This document shows, piece after piece, positions 1 to 11,040 of a stretch of 64,000 nucleotides of DNA. The position numbers and the translations under genes were made by a program. How positions within the stretch are numbered: position 1 is the stretch's first letter; each line of letters begins with the position of its first letter. This stretch comes from Cydia pomonella (lineage: Eukaryota > Arthropoda > Insecta > Lepidoptera > Tortricidae): contig NC_084715.1 of assembly GCF_033807575.1 (NCBI RefSeq), positions 9,473,349 to 9,537,348 of the forward strand, written 5' to 3'. The notes under the pieces were generated by a model, which saw nothing but the letters and a program-made list of their open reading frames with translations, did not search any database and had not been told where the DNA came from.

Positions 1-481
1 CACTATCCTTTACCACAGATCTCCAAAACATCTGAAGGTAGTTTAACCTTTAAGCACTTAGAATTTTTTATCGAGCATGTCACCGCTGGTACAAAGTTAC
101 ACGAAATTTTGTCTTGTGTATCAGATTACGGCTAAATGAGCTGGATATTGCATGATATATCAGTCTATGGCTGTTAAAAGGTCAACAGCCCACAACTGTT
201 ATAACTACAATATCTTTAATATAATCTGTGATTCTGTATGCTTATTTACTATAACAAATATATTTTTACTGTATTAATAGAAACACTTCTTATAATTTTG
301 TTGTAATTATTACCATAATTGAGTTTAATATTTTCATCATGTTAGATTATTGGTGATGTTAAAATGAATTAAATAAGAACATCACAGCAAAAAGTATAGT
401 TAGCAAATGTTTAAAAAAAATCACTAATCATTCAAAAACCCTATAGGCAAACTCTTATCCTAATCATTTAACAATTTACAG

Positions 482-598
482 GAAATGGAAATAAAAAAAA
501 TGGCAAAAGAAGGAAATAATGAGGGTTGTAAAATACTAGCAAAGCAGTTGGTGCAGCTGCGGAAACAGAAGACAAGAATATATGCGGCTAATAGCAAG
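482..598 (+). CDS. Chmp2b: Chmp2b coding exon (first in window)
   Basis: 117 nt, 39 codons, phase 0 at both ends. Acceptor AG at 480-481 and donor GTAAGT from 599. Encodes the EMEIKKMAKEGNNEG to YAANSK segment, part of the long helical hairpin of the ESCRT-III core. Confidence 0.93.
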
Positions 599-3500
599 GT
601 AAGTTGTGAAATATGACAATGTTATAACTTCGCACTTGAATGCTAATTTTAAAAAGTGACTCATAATGTCTAATGTACAGTGGATTTAATTTATTATGAC
701 CTTGGTTGTAGCGCTTGGAAGTTCGATGTAGATATTGCGAGTCTGCTAAAAGACAAAAAGCTTTACTTTCTTATCTATAGTTTACATCCACGGATGTTTA
801 GCAATTGTGGTGACCTTTTGTTTATGGGTAGATAGGGATATAGCATGAATATGCATTCGAAACGTACTACGTATCGGAGTAAATTTTATTAATATATGTC
901 ATCTCTTTACATTTGCCTATAACAACTTCCAGATAACACAACACTGTTACAGTGGTCATTGTTGTTAAGGTAAATTATTTTTTTATATTTGAAAAACTTT
1001 GGGTAATATTCTCTAATTAAATCCAAAGGATTGTAATATTTTAAATGTAAAATTTAAGAAAAAGTTTCAATTACTTCCTCAATTAATGATGGAATTGATA
1101 TAGAAGATTGCAAGGACCATAAAATATGGAAGCCTACAATTTCTGCCTAGCTACACTTTTGGAAAATGGTTTCCTTTTGTTTGAGACATTAATATAGTGG
1201 TGCTACTTGTGATAAGACATTTGCTGCCAGCAGTTTCAATAATAATTTTCTATCAAATCTATATAATTACCCTGGACTTATTGTTTTTTTATCGTGTTTA
1301 TAGTACCACTGACATAAAAAAGTTTAAATTTTTTATCTCTTTCCTAACATATTCATATAACCCTTGTTTTTGTTTTCCAGATATCCAATGTCCAAATGAC
1401 TAACAAAACCATGGGTGCCAACATAGCCATAGCTGGGGCCATGGGTACCACAGCCAAGACCATGGGCAGCATAAATAAGGTTATGAACCCGCACCAGATT
1501 GCCAAGGACATGGAAGCATTCAAACAAGCTAATGCCAGACTGGACATGACAGATGAAATGAGTAAGTTTTTTTATATATGTGTTTAATTACCATGTTGGT
1601 GGCAAACAAGCTTACAACCGCTGTTAGTGCAGATGATAAGAGGGGGAGATTCCAAGGGAGTCTCATTCGCGTTGCTGACCCTTTTACAAATCTATATACA
1701 AATACATATATCTTTTACAAATATATATACGACACAAGCTACTTATACTAAGAATCCTACAATGTTTTTTTATTAGATATAAGATATTAAAATATTGTTT
1801 TTTTTCTTCTCTGAACTCCCCATCGGCACACAAACCTCCTTAAGGTTTTGCCTATGACGGGTCTTGTATTAAATTCTAGCTAGACTGTAACTTTTTATTT
1901 TATTAAAAAAAAAAAAAATATATATATATATATATATACTCCTTTGTTGAAATACTAAAGTAAGAGTAGTGCCTAAAAAACAATGGCAAGGAGTTTATTC
2001 CACAACTGGACTGTTTGTAGAAGGAGATGATTTAAATTTGCTTCTATAACGTCCAAGTCCTTGATGAAGCCAGTTTAGCAATAATTAATTCATACCAGAA
2101 TGAAAGATTTTCATTAAGCACTATTGGGCATTCCAGCGAAAGTGTCATTTATCCAACATTTCGCTGACGCGCGACGCCATTTTTTATATCTTCTGATAAA
2201 GCTAAGAAGTCGATCTTGTAAACCAAAAGTTGACTTTAACTTCATAAGCATACCCCGGGGTTTTCGGTGCAGGAATGTTTTACACTAGCCAAAAAACAGG
2301 TTAAAACTATAAAAACCAATACTATTTTAATATTTCTAAGCGCATTTGAAGCTTACCTTCTATTTTTAATTCATAGTTTGGTAATTATTTTACAATAGAC
2401 AAAGTTATAAATACAAGAAAACATTCCCGCACCGAAAACCCCGGGGTATGTTCATAAGTATATTCTACAATTTAAAGCAGGATATTAAGGTAGTTGATAT
2501 ATCATCGGTTGACAATATGATTGGGCAATATCCATTTTTGAGCAAAATCCTTTTTTAATGCTTCCTCAAATAACAAAATATGCTATAATTGACACTCATC
2601 GTCATTGGATATTATACACTCTAATAAAGAAATTTATAACAAGACTTGTGACTTATCCAAAACTTTGTATCAAGTCATATATGTTTCGTTTAACATTAAT
2701 AGAAATGCTTTTATTTCATGATTACTACTATATTCAAAGTTCTTGTATAATACTATAAATAGTAAACATGAGTTAAATATTTCCTTAATATATTTGTTTT
2801 CCAAAAATATTTTTTTGTTTCTTTTCGCTCTCCTGCAAACCAATGTAAGTGGCGTATGGCACAAACGTATTCTCACCGGACGATATGCGTCACGTCGCTG
2901 ACAAACGTTGTCTTTATGGCGGATTGCCCAAACTATAAAACATAATGAAGTTAATATTGTCAGAAATGCATAATGTCCTAATCAAGAAGAATTTGAACTA
3001 AGTACATATTTGTCTATTTTTTAGTTAATGACACACTGGACGACATAATGGCCGAGTCCGGAGACGAAGAGGAGACTGAGGGCGTTGTCAACAAGGTCCT
3101 TGACGAAATAGGCATCGAGATCAGTGGAAAGGTATGTAGTTGATAGGAACCCACCTTAAGGCTAAGGATGTTGTAATTATGAGAATTAACCTTTTTTGAG
3201 GCCGCATAAAACAACAAAAGCTAAAAAGTTTTGCATAAACGAAAATCATATTTGAACCATATGCTTCATTCCAATGAAATAACGAAAAATGTAGTTGTAG
3301 TTATATTATGCATGAAAAAGGATTATTGGAATAAGTAATGCATTGGCGTAAAAGGAGAACGTAAAATATTGGCAAATGCGCGTTGTTTTTAAATTAGTCC
3401 AGCTTAGAAGTTACTTCTATTTAAATGTCAGACAACTATTGCTTGCATATATTACTTTATATTTTTCAACGAGCAAAAATCAACTCACTGCCACGTATCT

Positions 3501-4482
3501 ACTAACTCTAAAACTCAAAAAATAGAAGATTGCGATCAGATATTCCACTCCAGTTAGTATGAAAAAATTAAGTTTTTCGATATTGATTTATGTAATCCCA
3601 GAGATAAAAGTATTTTATAAATTAAATTCAGCACTAAAGAGATGGTTCGAGTATTTTACCTGTATAAATTTACAGGAAAAAATGACGTCATTGTGATAGC
3701 GTAGGATGCAAGATATAGATACTACTTATCTCTAGACATGATTTTTTTTCCTAATTACCTATATAATTTTCGAATAAGTTTGTAAGAAATAAGTAAATGT
3801 TATATCGACGGTTTTTCATTGGTGCAGGTGTTCATGACATGGTCTGTAGTTCAAGTTCTCAGTTTCTTTGCTCCAAATAACTGCATTTGGGTTGGATATT
3901 ATAAGAAGGTTAATATTATGTCTAATTTTAACTATTTTGAGTTGGTTGGACTTTATTATGATTTAAACGGAAACGCTTGCTTTCAGACCTTATTATTAAA
4001 AAAAGTCCTAAACAAATGGTATGTGCCTGTACGCATGTTTAATGTTTATATTGTTCATGTATGTCCTCTAAACGCAAATGCCGGTTTTTAAATGATCTTA
4101 ATAAACGAATAATCCGTATGAAATACGAGTGAGCCATAGCCAAAAAGGTTAAGTAAATCTCTTATCGAAATATACATAGTAGTACTATAGTCTATAATAA
4201 ATATAGTCTTGGTTACTATAAAAATGTATAAAAGTTTTCAGTGGTCTTTGTGATAGCATTAAAATTTTGCGAAATAGTATATAAATAACCCTATAACGTT
4301 TTTCGGTCAATCGGTCTAATTTCCTACTTTTCGCACGTGTATCATTATGTACAATTTTTTTTTTTCTTATAAAAGATTTATATTTTCAGATGGCAAACGC
4401 CCCATCGGTGAGCCGCGGCAAGCTCGGCGAGACCACGGCGGACAAAGACATTATGGCGCAGCTAGCCAAACTCAAGTCCTAA
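482..4482 (+). CDS. Chmp2b: Charged multivesicular body protein 2b (ESCRT-III), 3' part of gene, four coding exons
   Basis: ESCRT-III subunit that polymerises on endosomal and other membranes and recruits the Vps4 ATPase for vesicle budding and scission. Four exons (482-598, 1381-1561, 3025-3131, 4390-4482) join in frame to 165 codons plus stop. Seen directly: a basic segment with EIKKMAK and LAKQLVQLRKQKTR, a middle part with AGAMGTTAKTMG, an acidic stretch INDTLDDIMAESGDEEE, then NKVLDEIGIEISGK, and a C-terminal DIMAQLAKLKS that fits a MIT-interacting motif. These blocks follow human CHMP2B closely and differ from CHMP2A. About 43 N-terminal residues (the membrane-binding start of helix 1) lie upstream of the window. 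Introns are GT-AG. No frameshift or stop is seen, so the gene looks intact. Confidence 0.95.
1381..1561 (+). CDS. Chmp2b: Chmp2b coding exon
   Basis: 181 nt. The acceptor follows a pyrimidine-rich tract ending TTTTCCAG at 1380. The donor is GTAAGT from 1562, leaving the exon at phase 1. Encodes ISNVQMTNKTMGANIA through LDMTDEM. Confidence 0.94.
1590..1685 (+). repeat. Diverged copy of the GTCGGTGGCAAACAAG repeat family
   Basis: Reads TTGGTGGCAAACAAGCTTAC, then GTTGCTGACCC, matching in order the better copies near 9.5, 15.1, 36.7 and 56.5 kb. Old fragment in a Chmp2b intron. Confidence 0.6.
1906..1940. repeat. Poly-A followed by (TA)n
   Basis: A run of about 14 A then about 10 TA units, within a Chmp2b intron. 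Confidence 0.85.
2249..2450. mobile_element. 202-bp hAT-like MITE with 8-bp target-site duplication
   Basis: Near-perfect terminal inverted repeats of about 33 bp begin CATACCCCGGGGTTTTCGGT and end in the complement. Identical 8-bp direct repeats TTCATAAG flank it (2241-2248 and 2451-2458). Eight-base duplications are typical of hAT-type insertions. There is no coding capacity. It sits in the Chmp2b intron between 1562 and 3024. Confidence 0.85.
3025..3131 (+). CDS. Chmp2b: Chmp2b coding exon
   Basis: 107 nt. It completes the split Ile codon and reads NDTLDDIMAESGDEEETEG, then VVNKVLDEIGIEISGK, the acidic and C-terminal helix region. Donor GTATGT begins at 3132, phase 0. Confidence 0.94.
4390..4482 (+). 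CDS. Chmp2b: Chmp2b last coding exon with stop
   Basis: 30 codons plus TAA at 4480-4482. Acceptor TTTTCAG ends at 4389. Encodes MANAPSVSRGKLGE, then the C-terminal helix DIMAQLAKLKS, which fits the MIT-interacting motif bound by Vps4. It is slightly shorter than the vertebrate tail. Confidence 0.93.
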   Translation: MANAPSVSRGKLGETTADKDIMAQLAKLKS

Positions 4483-4920
4483 GGAGGACTTTATTGGCCC
4501 TATTCAACGAGATTATTTCACGATTCATCGGCTTCTTGTTTCTCAGATTATTGTTCTCGACGGGAACGCTACCTCAAACACCGTAAATCGTAATTTCGTC
4601 TATTTTCCTCTCTGTCATACATGTTTGGGCGACAAAGAAAAAAATAGACAAAGCTTTGGATTTGGATATTCGTGGATAGTCCTGATATGTGGCCTAATTT
4701 TTGCCAATTCACTCAATAAAATTTTGAATTTAAGTGACAAAAGTTGACAACATCTGAACGGTTGCTGTTTCACTCGATTTTGATTACATCGGTATTTATC
4801 AGTACGTAAAAAAATTTAATTGAACTATTGAAATATCGTTTCACTCGCTTATGAAACCCGAGAAACAAGAATCGAATTGTATTGTGATCTAATCTTTGAG
4901 AGCTGAATTTGAATAAAAGA
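4483..4920 (+). other. Chmp2b 3' UTR with polyadenylation signals
   Basis: Non-coding sequence after the stop. AATAAA occurs at 4715-4720 and 4912-4917; the first, about 235 nt past the stop, is the simplest candidate. Which is used cannot be told from sequence. Confidence 0.6.
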
Positions 4921-5746
4921 TGAAGTGGAAGTGTGAGGTATCTCCTTTACGTGGACTACAAACAGTATCGAACCTCCAAATCAGGTATGGTTTCTTCCAA
5001 ATAACTTTAAAAATAAAACATCAGTTTTATTGAACAAGTAGTAATGCCGTATGTTATCTACTCTTATGGTCAAATTCTCGATGATTTCGAGTTATACGAA
5101 AATTTAAGAGTTTGTATAAAATATTTATATTTTTTATTTAAGTGGCTAAAAAATAGGAAAGTTGCATAAGGAATATGAAAAAATCTATTAAAATAATTAA
5201 ATATGCAACATTGACAAATCATTCGAAACAACGCCCTAGACTTTTGTTTTTTTTTTTAACTTGAAGTCTGTGACGTTGGTTTAATATTCTCATGGAGAAG
5301 TTTTGAGGAACGCAAAAAAAAAGGTTGATTATTGGATTGCAGCACCTAAAGTGATTTCTAAATTAGCAATTAAACTTTTTTTTGCGTTCGTCTAAATTTG
5401 TACATGTATAATAGCGTTAAAATATTTGTAATCTTAATGGCATCGAGAATTGGGTTGAGTTATTGTTTTATTTTTAATTTATACTTGTTATCGTTACATT
5501 AAGTTAATACACGTGACGTGATTTTGGCCAGAGCGACTTTGTATTTTGATATTAGACATTTTCTTGGTCCTATATTTTTAACGAATTATTGAACAATTGT
5601 GCAATTGTACTTTTGATTTGTTTATAATTACCAGTTTCCTATATTTCGACAATAGTATTACTGTTAATTCTTGGGTCTCACATATATTATTCGTATGAGT
5701 ATAAATAATCGGTCGTGACGGTTCAAAAGTCAGGTATATTTTAAGT
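4921..5746. other. Intergenic, no gene recognised
   Basis: AT-rich sequence after Chmp2b with homopolymer runs. No long ORF and no repeat family recognised. Confidence 0.6.
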
Positions 5747-5754
5747 ACCTACTG

Positions 5755-5947
5755 CAGAGGTTCCCAAACTGCGCCGCGGCGCCCTGGTGCGGCGTAGACA
5801 GTAAAGAGGGGCGCCGTGAGGCAATCCTCATCACCATGTTACCTATTTATTTCTAATAGCGTAGCTAAATAAGGGCGACGAGACTAAATTTTAAACCCGC
5901 AAGTGCGCCCGCACTGCCCGCGGACTGGAAAAGGCTGGAAACCCCTG
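5755..5947. mobile_element. 193-bp hAT-like MITE
   Basis: Starts CAGAGGTTCCCAAACTG and ends CTGGAAACCCCTG, resembling hAT termini (CAGGGGTTCCCAAAC type). The interior is GC-rich. Flanks are ACCTACTG (5747-5754) and ACCTACTA (5948-5955), an 8-bp target-site duplication with one mismatch. Confidence 0.8.
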
Positions 5948-5951
5948 ACCT

Positions 5952-6136
5952 ACTAAGACAGAGAAATAAGTAAGCGTAGAGTGCTCACTCCATACAACTG
6001 GTTATAGTGGTGATTAGCCCGAAAGCTCGACAAGTCTCTCAGTCCCCTTAGTCGTCATGCCTTCGTTATGTCATACTTCGAGCTACTAACCAGTTGTATG
6101 AAATGAGAATTCTAAGGTTACTTATTTCTCTAAGTA
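5952..6136. mobile_element. Palindromic MITE adjoining the hAT element
   Basis: Imperfect inverted arms of about 50 bp. The left arm carries AGAGAAATAAGTAAG and CATACAACTGGT; the right arm carries ACCAGTTGTATG and CTTATTTCTCT. The preceding hAT MITE appears to have landed in its left terminus. Confidence 0.7.
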
Positions 6137-6416
6137 CATATATGTAAGATTAAAAATATCTATTATTAATCTCAGCTATGTTAGTGAAATTAGCTTATTA
6201 TTTACGCAGTTTTCCATCCATTGGCTTATTAAATATTGTAAATACCTAATGTACCTACAAAATGTAAAAATAATCTGTGATATTTTTGTATTACATGGTA
6301 CCTACACGAAAATGTGGCGTATTTATTTATTTCTGTTTAAACAATACTTTGAGTATACAAATACGTAAGTATATCTTATAATTAATGTACAAATTTACAC
6401 AGGAATAGTGGTCTAT

Positions 6417-6592
6417 TTCATACGGACCGATACGACCTTCAAACCTTCAAGAGAAGAGCGTACTCCCATCTTAAAAACCGGCATCTCACAACTCTTCCGG
6501 TGTTGCAGATGTCCATGGGCAACGGTAATCGCTTACCATCAGGCGAGTCGTCTGCTCGTTTGGCTCCTATATCATAAAAAAAGGAATGTTTA
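6417..6592 (+). mobile_element. 3' end of a non-LTR (LINE-type) element
   Basis: Carries GTTGCAGATGTCCATGGGCA, then ACGGTAATCGCTTACCATCA, then TCGTCTGCTCGTTTG, ending in an A-rich tail near 6577. This order recurs at LINE 3' ends in moth genomes (from memory). The clade was not determined. Confidence 0.6.
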
Positions 6593-6635
6593 ATCCAAAT
6601 GGGGGGCAGAGGGATGAAACTTGCTTTCATAAGTA

Positions 6636-6850
6636 TAGTCAAAGATAATTTGAAATGGAGGCGTATTGTCAAAGAAAACTTTGTAGCCACGTAAATTTAC
6701 TGATTTTACTGCCATCTTTCGATACACGATTAAAACTTTTAGAACGCCATTTGACTTTGATCCTTATTTTGTAACTAATATGTCTTAAATTTGTCAAATA
6801 TCAAACAGTGGCGCCATCTTACCAGGCAGTACCCAAAGGTTATGGCGCAA
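6636..6850. mobile_element. Interspersed repeat, same family as the arms at 32.9-33.5 kb
   Basis: Contains ACTTTGTAGCCACGTAAATT, AAAACTTTTAGAACGCC and GTGGCGCCATCTTACC, all recurring in the same order near 32,960-33,260 and, inverted, near 33,310-33,460. Confidence 0.7.
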
Positions 6851-6916
6851 CTCCGGAGGAGTTACATGCGCGCCGCAGACCCTAACACTCCGCACCCTCG
6901 TTGAGCCTCGTTGAAC
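6851..6916 (+). repeat. Fragment of the GGCAAACAAG repeat family
   Basis: Reads GGAGTTACATGCGCGCCGCA followed by ACCCTCGTTGAGCC, the 3' half of the family seen at 15,037 and 36,704. Confidence 0.6.
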
Positions 6917-7121
6917 GTTTCAATCTATATACATACTTACTTTTTGGTTTCAATCTCAATATTCTCCATACAAATTTTCCTTTAGTTACATTTCCAAAAG
7001 TTCGATTAGGGAAAAAACAAAACTATTATATGAAATATTTTTGATTTGTTGTTTAAGTAGTCACACTATACATAAATTATAAAGAAATAGATATCATACA
7101 CTAAAGAAAAAGTGACCAAAT

Positions 7122-7196
7122 CCACCGGTGGCCGAGGCGGGAATCGAACCCACGTCTTCAGCTTACGCGGCTAACGTCCTGACCTCTAGACAACTT
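7122..7196 (-). mobile_element. tRNA-headed SINE fragment
   Basis: On the minus strand it reads TCTAGAGGTCAGGACGTTAG, then GTGGGTTCGATTCCCGCCTC, a box-B-like T-arm, then GGCCACC. The 5' acceptor arm is not paired and an AT-rich tail follows, so it is a SINE head rather than a working tRNA gene. Confidence 0.65.
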
Positions 7197-7199
7197 TAA

Positions 7200-7860
7200 G
7201 TAGTCTTGAAAAGTTTAAAGCAGTTGTTGAGCAGGTTCACATAAATTTATACATACCTACATTTTTTCAAATTAAAATTTGGAGCGTTACATTGTCATCA
7301 AAATTCTGCTTTACCCTAATCAGATTAATAGCGAATTGTAATTTTATGTTATAATGTTTTAACATCTAATTAATTGCACCTGGTAAGTACGCCTGGGCAC
7401 TGATATCAAGGGATGTCACGGAAATATACGCCTAACGCGTAGTATATTAATATACCATGAAATTAACTGGATATTCACCTTTCACGTAGAGCGAGAAAAT
7501 TACCCGTCATGCCATATAAGTAAGTAAGCGTAGGTACCGAATTTAAGAGGATCGTTAGATACCGTCAACCAAAACCCACGAATTAGTATGCTTGAAGTGA
7601 ATTATATATTTTGACCCCATTTGCATCTCAAACAAAAGACTAGTAGATTGTCTTTATACAATGGACACATCGAATGATTACTTAGGTCTAATGCGAGATT
7701 AAAGAATATAAATTATTCGGCTACCTGGAATCGTCTACTGTAAAACGCTTCTGTAGGTCTAGAACTTTTTATAGCATTATCGAGAGATTGACAAAATTAA
7801 ATATCGGATTAATTGTCATTGGTTGGTAAGCAAAGCAAGACAAAGAAAAATGTATAAAAC
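7200..7860. other. Intergenic, no gene recognised
   Basis: AT-rich single-copy-looking sequence. No coding signal or recognisable repeat. Confidence 0.55.
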
Positions 7861-7862
7861 TA

Positions 7863-7993
7863 GGTACAGTCAGCGTCAAATACTTTGTAGCAACCAAAGT
7901 AGCCAAATAGTTCGGTACACCCTATATTTAGTATGGTGTACCGAACTATTTGGCCACTTTGACTGCTACAAAGTATTTGACGCTGACTGTACC
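7863..7993. mobile_element. Near-perfect palindromic MITE, copy 1 (131 bp)
   Basis: Arms start GGTACAGTCAGCGTCAAATA and end in the complement. The halves pair over about 60 bp each with few mismatches around a short centre (TATATTTAGTA). Copy 2 lies about 160 bp downstream in the same orientation. Confidence 0.85.
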
Positions 7994-8132
7994 ATTAGGT
8001 ATAATAAGTTAAAACTCAACGAAATGTTAAAAGTATATAAATACAATGCAAATCGACATATATCTATCTCTAGCAATCTCTAGATATATAATGAATATCA
8101 AAACGAGAACTTTTGCATTAAGTACGTATATT

Positions 8133-8149
8133 TTGGTTAGGTTAGGTTA
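8133..8149 (+). repeat. Short telomere-like (TTAGG)3 run
   Basis: Reads GGTTAGGTTAGGTTAGG directly before the second palindrome. TTAGG is the ancestral insect telomere unit. Only about three units, so an interstitial trace rather than a telomere. Confidence 0.7.
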
Positions 8150-8150
8150 G

Positions 8151-8279
8151 GTACAGTCAGCGTCAAATACTTTGTAGCAACCAAAGTAGCTAAATAGTTC
8201 GGTACACCATATATTTAGTATGGTGTACCGAACTATTTGGCCACTTTGACTGCTACAAAATATTTGACGCTGACTGTAC
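8151..8279. mobile_element. Near-perfect palindromic MITE, copy 2 (129 bp)
   Basis: Same arms and centre as copy 1 with only a few substitutions (for example GTAGCT against GTAGCC). It abuts the TTAGG run, which may be its target. Confidence 0.85.
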
Positions 8280-8475
8280 AACGGCCTAACGATCAAATCA
8301 CATATTTTGACTAAGGTGTAGAGTTTGTAAAGTTAAGGCTTATAGAGCTAGAAGCTTGGCTCTACATAAGATCCAATAACTTTTTGACAGTGCGAGCGTT
8401 ATGGTTCCGTCTTGGCAACACTTAAGAGCCCTTAATCCTTGGAGCGTTCTCCGATTTCACGAAATAACGCTTAAA

Positions 8476-9440
8476 AGATTGATGATGCTCGTCAGGGCAA
8501 ATCTATTGAGCCCGAACACGATGAGGTTATGATGAGTAGATTAGGAGTTCTGGTGACCAACTCCTGACTCCATCATGAGACCCTGGGCCTCATCTAGATC
8601 GATGGTGTTCATCAGGGCAAATCTATTGAGCCCAAACACGATGGAGTTATGATGAGTAGATTAGGAGTTCTGGTGACCAGCTCCTGACTACATCATGAGA
8701 CCCTGGACCTCATCTAGATTGAAGGTGCTCGTCAGGGCAACTCTATTGAGCCCAAACACGATGGAGTTATGATGAGTAGAGTAGGAGTTCTGGTGACCAA
8801 CTCCTGACTCCATCATGAGACCCTGGACCTCATCTAGGTCGATGGTGCTCATCAGGGCAAATCTATTGAGCCCAAACACGTTGGAATTATAATGAGTAGA
8901 TTAGGAGTTCTAGTGACCAACTCCTGACTCCATCATGAGACCCTGGACTTTATCTAGATTGATGATGCTCGTCAGGGCAAATCTATTGAGCCCGAACACG
9001 ATGAGGTTATGATGAGTAGTTTAGGAGTTCTGGTGACCAACTCCTGACTCCATCATGAGACCCTGGACCTCATCTAGATTGATGGTGCTCGTCAGGGCAA
9101 CTCTACTGAACCCAAACACGATGGAGTTATGATGAGTAGATTAGGAGTTCTGGTGACCAGCTCCTGACTCCATCATGAGACCCTGGACCTCATCTAGATT
9201 GAAGGTGCTCATCAGGGCAACTCTTTTGAGCCCAAACACGATGGAATTATAATGAGTAGATTAGGAGTTCTAGTGACCAACTCCTGACTCCATCATGAGA
9301 CCCTGGACCTCATCTAGATTGATGGTGTTCGTCAGGGCAAATCTTTGGAGCCCAAACACGATGGGATTATAATTAGTAGATTAGGAGTTCTGGTGACCAA
9401 CTCCTGACTCCATCATGAGAACTTGGACTTCATCCGGGTC
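8476..9440. repeat. 120-bp tandem repeat array, eight copies
   Basis: Units start at 8481, 8601, 8721, 8841, 8961, 9081, 9201 and 9321 with no length change. Each carries GCTCGTCAGGGCAA or a variant, GATGAGTAGATTAGGAGTT, and a 7-bp stem AGGAGTT/AACTCCT around CTGGTGACC. Variants recur at distance four (units 1 and 5 share GAACACGATGAGG; 2 and 6 share GACCAGCTCC; 3 and 7 share GAAGGTGCTC), giving a 480-bp higher-order period. Because 120 is a multiple of three, part of the minus strand is open for 63 codons; this looks incidental. Confidence 0.95.
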
Positions 9441-9485
9441 AAAAATAATAATGCAAACCCTAACGTAATTTCAAGTGAAAATGCG

Positions 9486-9671
9486 TTTTTCAGAAAATCG
9501 CAGCCAAATAACACTAGACCTTACTCATAGTGTTGTGTTCCTGCCGGTGAGTAAGGTTGCCAGAGCTCAACGAGGGTGGGAGGGGGTTAGGGTCGGCAAC
9601 GCGCATGTAACTCCACTGGAGTTGCAGGCGTACATATGCGGGCCGTATGCTTGTTTGCCACCGACTTAGTA
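9486..9671 (-). mobile_element. GGCAAACAAG family repeat, reverse orientation
   Basis: Minus strand reads GTCGGTGGCAAACAAGCATA, a GTTGCCGACCCTAAC block, GAGCTCTGGCAACCTTACTC and ends near GGTCTAGTGTTATTT. Same order as the copy at 15,037-15,217. Confidence 0.8.
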
Positions 9672-9699
9672 TTAAAAAAAAAGTAACACTGAAAATCCA

Positions 9700-11040
9700 T
9701 CAATAAGCGAGTCTGTTAGGCATACTGTAAAAAATGAACTTTTATTAAGATTTTCTAATCGCAGTATATAGCACTTCTCGGAACTCCGTAGCTGATTACG
9801 ATCGCAACGAATGCCTGACAATCGAGCACAGGTCCGTCCTCTAAGCGCGCTCCGCGCGGACTGAGAGCGGGGCGTCGCTGCTGCGTGATTTATACGTGTT
9901 TTAAAAAAAATATAAATTTACGGCAATGTAGGTCCCATAGTTACGATTTTTTTTTTTATAGGTTAACATAAAGTTACAGTTTGCTATAATATTATTTTTA
10001 AAGCAAAATATGCGTACAATTTGCGGAAATAAAATATAATAAAACACTGTTTTCGCCAAAAAAATGAAGAAAACTCGGAAGGTATTTTATCAGTTTTTTC
10101 AAATGAATCTTCGATTGTTAATCATTCCAGCCCCTCGTACGAGATATGTTGAATCAAATTGTAGTCATTCATGTACCAAATGATTCTTTTTTATAGCAAA
10201 ATTGAGAACCGAAACGCCACATCTCACTGCAAAATTTGGAAAAGACTCCCAAAAAACCTCATTAAAAAAGAGGTTTAAAAGAGAAAATGAAAATTTGAAC
10301 TGTTGGAGCCCCTAGTTTAGGAAACGATTATTTAAGTACGTTATCAGTTTTTGAATAAATACTAATAGTTACGTCGTAATCTTGAATGAAAAAGGAAGCA
10401 TTTTACAAAATACGCTCGTCTGTAGGAATAAGGACTCTTAACATGTTTTTTTTTTTTTTGATGATTTTTTTTACTACGTATGTTTTTGGTGGGATTTCAC
10501 TTATTCCATCCCCTAAGGTTAGGGGTGGTGGTTAATTAAAAAATCTGAAATACGTATTTTGTTATTTATAACAGTGAGTCCATTTATCAATTTTCAAACC
10601 GCTGGCACCAAAATTTGCGGAAGTCGCATAAAAAACTTTCATCCCCTACTTTAAGTGGTTGGGAGGTAAAAGTTCCAAGCTTTTTTGTTGTTTGTATACT
10701 AATACTAGCTTACACACCAAATGGCAAATTTTAGCTTTCTAGGACTTCAGCAAGTAGGTACTCTAGAATTTTGATGATCATCAGTGAGTGAGTGAGTGCC
10801 GAAATCAGGATTATTTAGATATCAATAAAATCCAAAGAATAAGAGCTATGCAATTGTGAGTCTACTATTAACATCATATCTGCTTTTCTTGAAAGCCACC
10901 AGTCAAAACTTACGTAGCTGTGCAAAGTTTATGATATAGAGAAGTAACAGAGCAAGAAGTAAAGAATAGCAAACAAGTAAGTAGGTAAGTAGTCAAATTA
11001 TAGAAGTTTGTTAACCAAGGGATAAAAGGCATTCATTTCT
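9700..11040. other. Intergenic, no gene recognised
   Basis: AT-rich, with a small GC-rich patch at about 9,840-9,885 and a short (GAGT)n run near 10,783-10,798. Style suggests old repeats, but no family named. Confidence 0.5.

Noticed and set aside
8133..8149. Telomere or subtelomere
   Set aside because: Only about three TTAGG units, inside a region with ordinary interspersed repeats and genes on both sides.
8688..8879. 63-codon minus ORF with a 40-residue repeat in the tandem array
   Set aside because: Open only because the unit length is a multiple of three; other units carry stops in the same frame and there is no start or splice context.
8476..9440. CRISPR array
   Set aside because: Whole 120-bp units repeat without unique spacers; a tandem satellite in an animal genome.
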